From: Sulfurimonas sp.
GTDB taxonomy: Bacteria; Campylobacterota; Campylobacteria; Campylobacterales; Sulfurimonadaceae
Reading direction: 5' to 3'
Length of the DNA: 7,476 bases
NCBI GenBank assembly: GCA_027056465.1
Contig: JALUKS010000171.1
Coordinates: 1-7,476, forward strand
Shown here: positions 4,660-7,476 of the stretch, one piece after another
Layout of the letters: each line of letters starts with the position of its first letter
Position numbering within the stretch: the first letter of the stretch is position 1
Notes under the pieces: model-generated
What the model saw: the letters and a program-made list of their open reading frames with translations, nothing else
Told to the model about the DNA's origin: nothing
Databases searched by the model: none
Position numbers and translations under genes: made by a program

Positions 4660-6539
4660 TTTTTATCTCCAATGATTAAGATTTTAACGGAGGTCATCAT
4701 AACGAGTATCTCAAAAACTGCGAGAGCCCATGAAAACTCATGAGAGAAGAGTCGATAGCTAAAGAGTACAAGGAGCATGATGTTAAATATCATCGCTGCA
4801 TAGCGAGTCTTCTCAAAGTGTGCCAAACGATAGACCCAGTAGCTAATGGTGTTGGTGAGTTTGGCGATACTCTGGTAAAAAACACGCTCAAAGAGTGGTT
4901 GGACATGCACTTCATAATGTGAGCTTGAAAACTTTGTCTCATGCCCTGCGACACTCTCTTTATCAAAATGCTCATCAGGTCTATAGAGCCAGTTGAAAAA
5001 GCGACGGATTGGTCCTGCAAAGCCTGTGGCTGAGTATTGAGATTTTGCTGAGCTTGTGTAGCCACATGCCCATGTCTTATGCACCCTTGTTTTGACGCCA
5101 AAGAGTCTATAGGCAAAGAGCATAAGTGCGGTGATAGCCAGAAGTGAGAGAAGTAGTACCAGAGGCGAAACCATACCACCGTGCATACCAACAGAGTGCA
5201 TATGCCAAACACCATCAGGGAAAATCTTCGCATAGACACTTACTCGACCTAAGGAGACAAAAACCTTGTCAAACCACTCTATATAAAAAGGGGTAAAAAG
5301 CATCAAAGAGAGCACAACTCCTGCCATAAGAACCATACCACTCTTCATAAGGAAGTTTACCTCTGTGGCATGTTTGGCGTTTGTACTTCGATGCAGACCT
5401 AAAAAGGTAATGCCGTAAGCCTTCACAAAACAAGCGATAGCTAAACCACCTGTCATAGCAAGTGCAAAGATAGCAAAAGGGATAGCGAGTTTAAGAGAGA
5501 TATTTTCCATGTGCGAAGAGCTAAGCAGAGACTGAAATATCATCCACTCACTTAAAAATCCATTACTTGGAGGGAGTGCTGAGATGGAGATAGCGGCTAT
5601 GAGAAAAGCAAACGCCGTCACTGGCATCGCTTTGATAAGTCCACCATATTTTTCCATATTTTTAGTGTGTGTTTGATGTAGAACTGCCCCTGCACTCATA
5701 AAGAGTAGAGATTTAAAACTCATGTGGTTAAAGGTGTGAAAGAGTGCTGCAATAAACGCGAAACTACTCAACACTTCAAGATGCAAGGTATCAAAAATCA
5801 TCCCCATCCCAAAACCTATGAGAATGATACCGATGTTCTCTATGGAGTGGTTGGCTAAAAGAGCTTTTATATCGTGTTCGCTTAGAGCATATAAAACGCC
5901 GACAAGTGAGGAGAGTGCGCCAAGAGAGAGTATCACTATCCCCCACTCAAGTGGCCACGGATAGAGAACGTCAAGTAAGAAACGCAACATCCCATAGATG
6001 GCGACTTTAAGCATAACACCACTCATAAGTGCTGAGACTGGAGAGGGTGCAGCTGGGTGGGCATAGGGAAGCCAAACATGAAGAGGTACAACCCCAGCTT
6101 TACTTAAAAATCCTAAGAGAAGGAAGAAGAAAAGTAGGCTAGGATAGGCAAACTTTGAGGCTATAAGTTGCATCGCACTAAAGCCAAGCTCTAGGTTTCC
6201 ATCACTCACTATAAGAAAAAAGAGCAGAAGAAATACAAAACCAAAATGGGTCATCAAGAAGTAAAATCGTGCTGCTTTTATGGTGCTTTTATCCTCAACT
6301 TCTGTAAGTATCAACTGCCAAGAACTGAGACTCATAATCTCCCAAAAGAAAAGAAAGAGAAGAGCATTTGCACTCACAACTACACCAAGCATAGAGCCTA
6401 TAAAAGCAAAATAGTGTATCTGATAGTGCATTTTTCTTTTGATGTGAGGTAGATAACCAGTTGAGTAGAAAATATTTGGAATGCTTCCTAAAAGAATAAG
6501 TGCTACAAAAACAAGTGAAAGGGTGTCAAAAATAAACAT
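4656..6539 (-). CDS. hyfB: Hydrogenase-4 subunit B-like antiporter-type membrane subunit, copy b
   Basis: 627 residues, strongly hydrophobic; NuoL/MrpA-like proton-translocating family, HyfB branch. Landmarks: WEIMSLSSW with Glu67, FLSKAGVVPLHVWLPYAHP with Lys147, His154 and His161, APSPVSALMSGVMLK ending in Lys178, EHDIKALLANHSIENIG with Glu234, HTFNHMSFKSLLFMSAG with His268 and Lys276, ALPPSNGFLSEW with Glu331, and ACFVKAYGITFLG with Lys373. All charged residues expected for an antiporter-like half-channel pair are present. HRSTNAKHATEV and TWACGY (about 489-494) are HyfB-specific. Start choice: ATG at 6539, two bases after the stop of copy a, with GGAG about 13 bases upstream; the in-frame extension to 6617 lies within copy a and is hydrophilic. 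As a result the protein begins at the helix FDTLSLVFVALILLG and lacks roughly the first 60 residues (two helices) of E. coli HyfB as I recall it, while the C-terminus carries one further hydrophobic segment (about 604-622). The stop overlaps hyfC. Confidence 0.9.
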   Translation of the reverse strand: MFIFDTLSLVFVALILLGSIPNIFYSTGYLPHIKRKMHYQIHYFAFIGSMLGVVVSANALLFLFFWEIMSLSSWQLILTEVEDKSTIKAARFYFLMTHFGFVFLLLFFLIVSDGNLELGFSAMQLIASKFAYPSLLFFFLLLGFLSKAGVVPLHVWLPYAHPAAPSPVSALMSGVMLKVAIYGMLRFLLDVLYPWPLEWGIVILSLGALSSLVGVLYALSEHDIKALLANHSIENIGIILIGFGMGMIFDTLHLEVLSSFAFIAALFHTFNHMSFKSLLFMSAGAVLHQTHTKNMEKYGGLIKAMPVTAFAFLIAAISISALPPSNGFLSEWMIFQSLLSSSHMENISLKLAIPFAIFALAMTGGLAIACFVKAYGITFLGLHRSTNAKHATEVNFLMKSGMVLMAGVVLSLMLFTPFYIEWFDKVFVSLGRVSVYAKIFPDGVWHMHSVGMHGGMVSPLVLLLSLLAITALMLFAYRLFGVKTRVHKTWACGYTSSAKSQYSATGFAGPIRRFFNWLYRPDEHFDKESVAGHETKFSSSHYEVHVQPLFERVFYQSIAKLTNTISYWVYRLAHFEKTRYAAMIFNIMLLVLFSYRLFSHEFSWALAVFEILVMMTSVKILIIGDKK

Positions 6540-6541
6540 AA

Positions 6542-7476
6542 CTATTTTTTCTCTCCTATGATTAAGATTTTTATAGAGATTATCATCATTGTAGATTCTA
6601 TCATGATGGTTTGCCAAGAGACCTCATGGACAAAAACCCTGTAACTAAAAAGGACAAAAAGGAGAAGATTAAATATCATGGCAGGGTAGCGAGTCTTCTC
6701 AAAATGCCCTAAGCGATAGACCCAATAGCTTATGATGTTTGTTACTCGTTTTGTACCTTGATAGAGCGAAACTTCAAAGAGAGGTTTTATGCTAAGGGTA
6801 TAAGCTGCATCGGAAAACTTTGTCTCATGCCCTGCAAGATTTTTTTTGACAATATGCTCCTCAGGTTGATAGAGCCAGTTAAAAAATCTTCGCATAACAC
6901 CTGAAAAACCTGTTGCCGTATATTGAGTATTTGCGCTAGTTTTGTAGCCACATCCCCATGTATGGTAGAGTCGCTCTTTGACATTAGAGATTTTGTAGGC
7001 AAAGAGTAGCAGTGCCGTTACAAGTACCAAAGAAACAAAGAGAAGTAGAGGGGAGACTACACCACCATGAACGCCAAGTGAGTGCATCTGCCAAACGCCA
7101 TTAGGAAAGAGTTTGTCATAAACAGAAACGCGACCTAAGCTCACAAAAACTCTATCAAAAAAGTGGAGATAAAAAGGGGCAAAAAGCATCAAAGAGGCAA
7201 CATAAAGTGCTGAGAGAACCATACCACTCTTCATAAGAAAGTTTACCTCTGTGGCATGTTTGGCGTTTGTACTTCTGTGGACTCCTAAAAAGGTGATACC
7301 AAAGGCTTTGACAAAGGTGGCGATGGCTAAACCACTTGTCATGGCTAACGCGAAGATAGCAAAAGGGATAGCAAGTTTGAGAGATATATCGCTCGTGATA
7401 TGACTAGAACTGAGCATAGACTGAAAAATCATCCACTCACTTAAAAAGCCATTTGTCGGAGGGAGTGCAGTGATGC
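6542..7476 (-). CDS. hyfB: Hydrogenase-4 subunit B-like membrane subunit, copy a (C-terminal 310 residues)
   Basis: Open at the right edge: the frame continues to base 7476 without a start; the ATG at 7432 is internal. The visible part begins ITALPPTNGFLSEWMIFQ and aligns with copy b from its residue ~320 to the end with a single one-residue insertion (SSSHITSDISL against SSSHMENISL). By eye the two are about two thirds identical, best near TFVKAFGITFLGVHRSTNAK and weakest in the last 100 residues. The Lys in TFVKAFG, the TWGCGY motif, the RRFFNWLY segment and the C-terminal hydrophobic tail ending KILIIGEKK are all kept, so both copies look functional. It stops with TAG at 6544-6542, two bases before the next ATG. 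It is the first visible gene of the operon in transcription order; the promoter and any catalytic-subunit genes would be further right. A role as a second pump unit, perhaps in place of HyfD, is inference. Confidence 0.88.
   Translation of the reverse strand, partial: ITALPPTNGFLSEWMIFQSMLSSSHITSDISLKLAIPFAIFALAMTSGLAIATFVKAFGITFLGVHRSTNAKHATEVNFLMKSGMVLSALYVASLMLFAPFYLHFFDRVFVSLGRVSVYDKLFPNGVWQMHSLGVHGGVVSPLLLFVSLVLVTALLLFAYKISNVKERLYHTWGCGYKTSANTQYTATGFSGVMRRFFNWLYQPEEHIVKKNLAGHETKFSDAAYTLSIKPLFEVSLYQGTKRVTNIISYWVYRLGHFEKTRYPAMIFNLLLFVLFSYRVFVHEVSWQTIMIESTMMIISIKILIIGEKK

Larger units (their letters stand above)
4656..7476 (-). repeat. Diverged tandem duplication of hyfB
   Basis: 4656-5587 (end of copy b) and 6542-7476 (visible copy a) align at a constant offset of 1886 bases, changing to 1889 after a 3-base indel near 5513. 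Nucleotide similarity is patchy: 5329-5389 against 7215-7275 differ at a single base in 61, whereas the final 300 bases of each gene are clearly diverged. This is a paralogous gene pair, not a mobile element; no terminal repeats or transposase were seen. Confidence 0.85.

Noticed and set aside
4790..5239. 149-residue minus-strand frame inside HyfB copy b
   Set aside because: It is a shifted frame of a well-supported HyfB gene, with no family resemblance of its own.
1733..6539. Reading the operon as ordinary complex I (nuoH, nuoL, nuoN)
   Set aside because: The HyfC-type GLDSASAFGGMGSSREAF motif, the HyfB-type TWACGY motif and the presence of HyfE are hydrogenase-4 features; nuoI, nuoJ, nuoK and nuoM are absent from the order.
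6540..6617. Upstream start at 6617 for HyfB copy b (26 extra residues)
   Set aside because: The added residues are hydrophilic (HHDRIYNDDN and so on), lie wholly within the coding end of copy a, and the ATG at 6539 fits the tight operon spacing.
6787..7002. 71-residue minus-strand frame inside HyfB copy a
   Set aside because: Shadow frame; the HyfB motifs TWGCGY and RRFFNWLY lie in the other frame over the same bases.
1..7476. CRISPR array, tRNA/rRNA genes, insertion sequences, attachment sites
   Set aside because: No regularly spaced short repeats, cloverleaf-like sequences, transposase motifs or terminal inverted repeats were seen on reading both strands.

Overview
The window looks like a composite. 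Most of it (about 1343-7476, all on the minus strand) is a tightly packed membrane operon of hydrogenase-4 (Hyf) / complex I-like proton-pumping subunits. Positions 1 to about 590 are an internal piece of a SusD/RagB glycan-binding lipoprotein, a family that is essentially a Bacteroidota hallmark. The Hyf part (about 40% GC, very Leu/Phe/Ile-rich proteins, ATGA overlaps) would suit a Campylobacterota-type bacterium (Sulfurimonas/Sulfurovum/Arcobacter relatives). That assignment is inference from general style, not from a marker gene. The SusD piece and the Hyf operon probably do not come from one genome.

Layout from left to right. (1) 1-~590, plus strand: SusD-like fragment, open at the left edge. 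(2) ~576-714, plus strand: two gene ends only, namely the last ~25 residues of a DegT/DnrJ/EryC1-type sugar aminotransferase and, 1 nt later, the first ~15 residues of a glutamine-hydrolysing asparagine synthetase (MCGIVGALSL...). Each side of this ~110-140 bp segment is an abrupt change of reading frame and apparent identity, so I infer two junctions (about 576-600 and 687-709), most simply assembly or amplification chimeras. (3) 731-1332, minus strand: an AT-rich unit with a good sigma70-like promoter, a GRDP-like (DUF1399) protein of 163 residues rich in conserved His/Trp, and a hairpin-plus-T-run terminator candidate. A second short reading frame, starting on the stop codon of the first, runs through that terminator. 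(4) 1343-7476, minus strand: in transcription order, a partial HyfB-like subunit (copy a), a second complete HyfB-like subunit (copy b), HyfC (NuoH-like), HyfE, HyfF and a DUF167/YggU-family protein.

How they work together: HyfB, HyfC, HyfE and HyfF are the membrane arm of group-4 [NiFe]-hydrogenase / formate-hydrogenlyase-type complexes, in which electron transfer in a peripheral arm drives proton or sodium translocation through antiporter-like subunits. Two things stand out. HyfB is duplicated in tandem (about two thirds identical over the 310 residues visible), while HyfD is absent. The genes for the catalytic large and small subunits, which normally follow hyfF, are not there; DUF167 occupies that position. 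Either the peripheral arm is encoded upstream, beyond the right edge, or this is a hydrogenase-related membrane module with another partner. No tRNA, rRNA, CRISPR array, insertion sequence or attachment site was seen. No stretch of more than 300 bases is without a gene.
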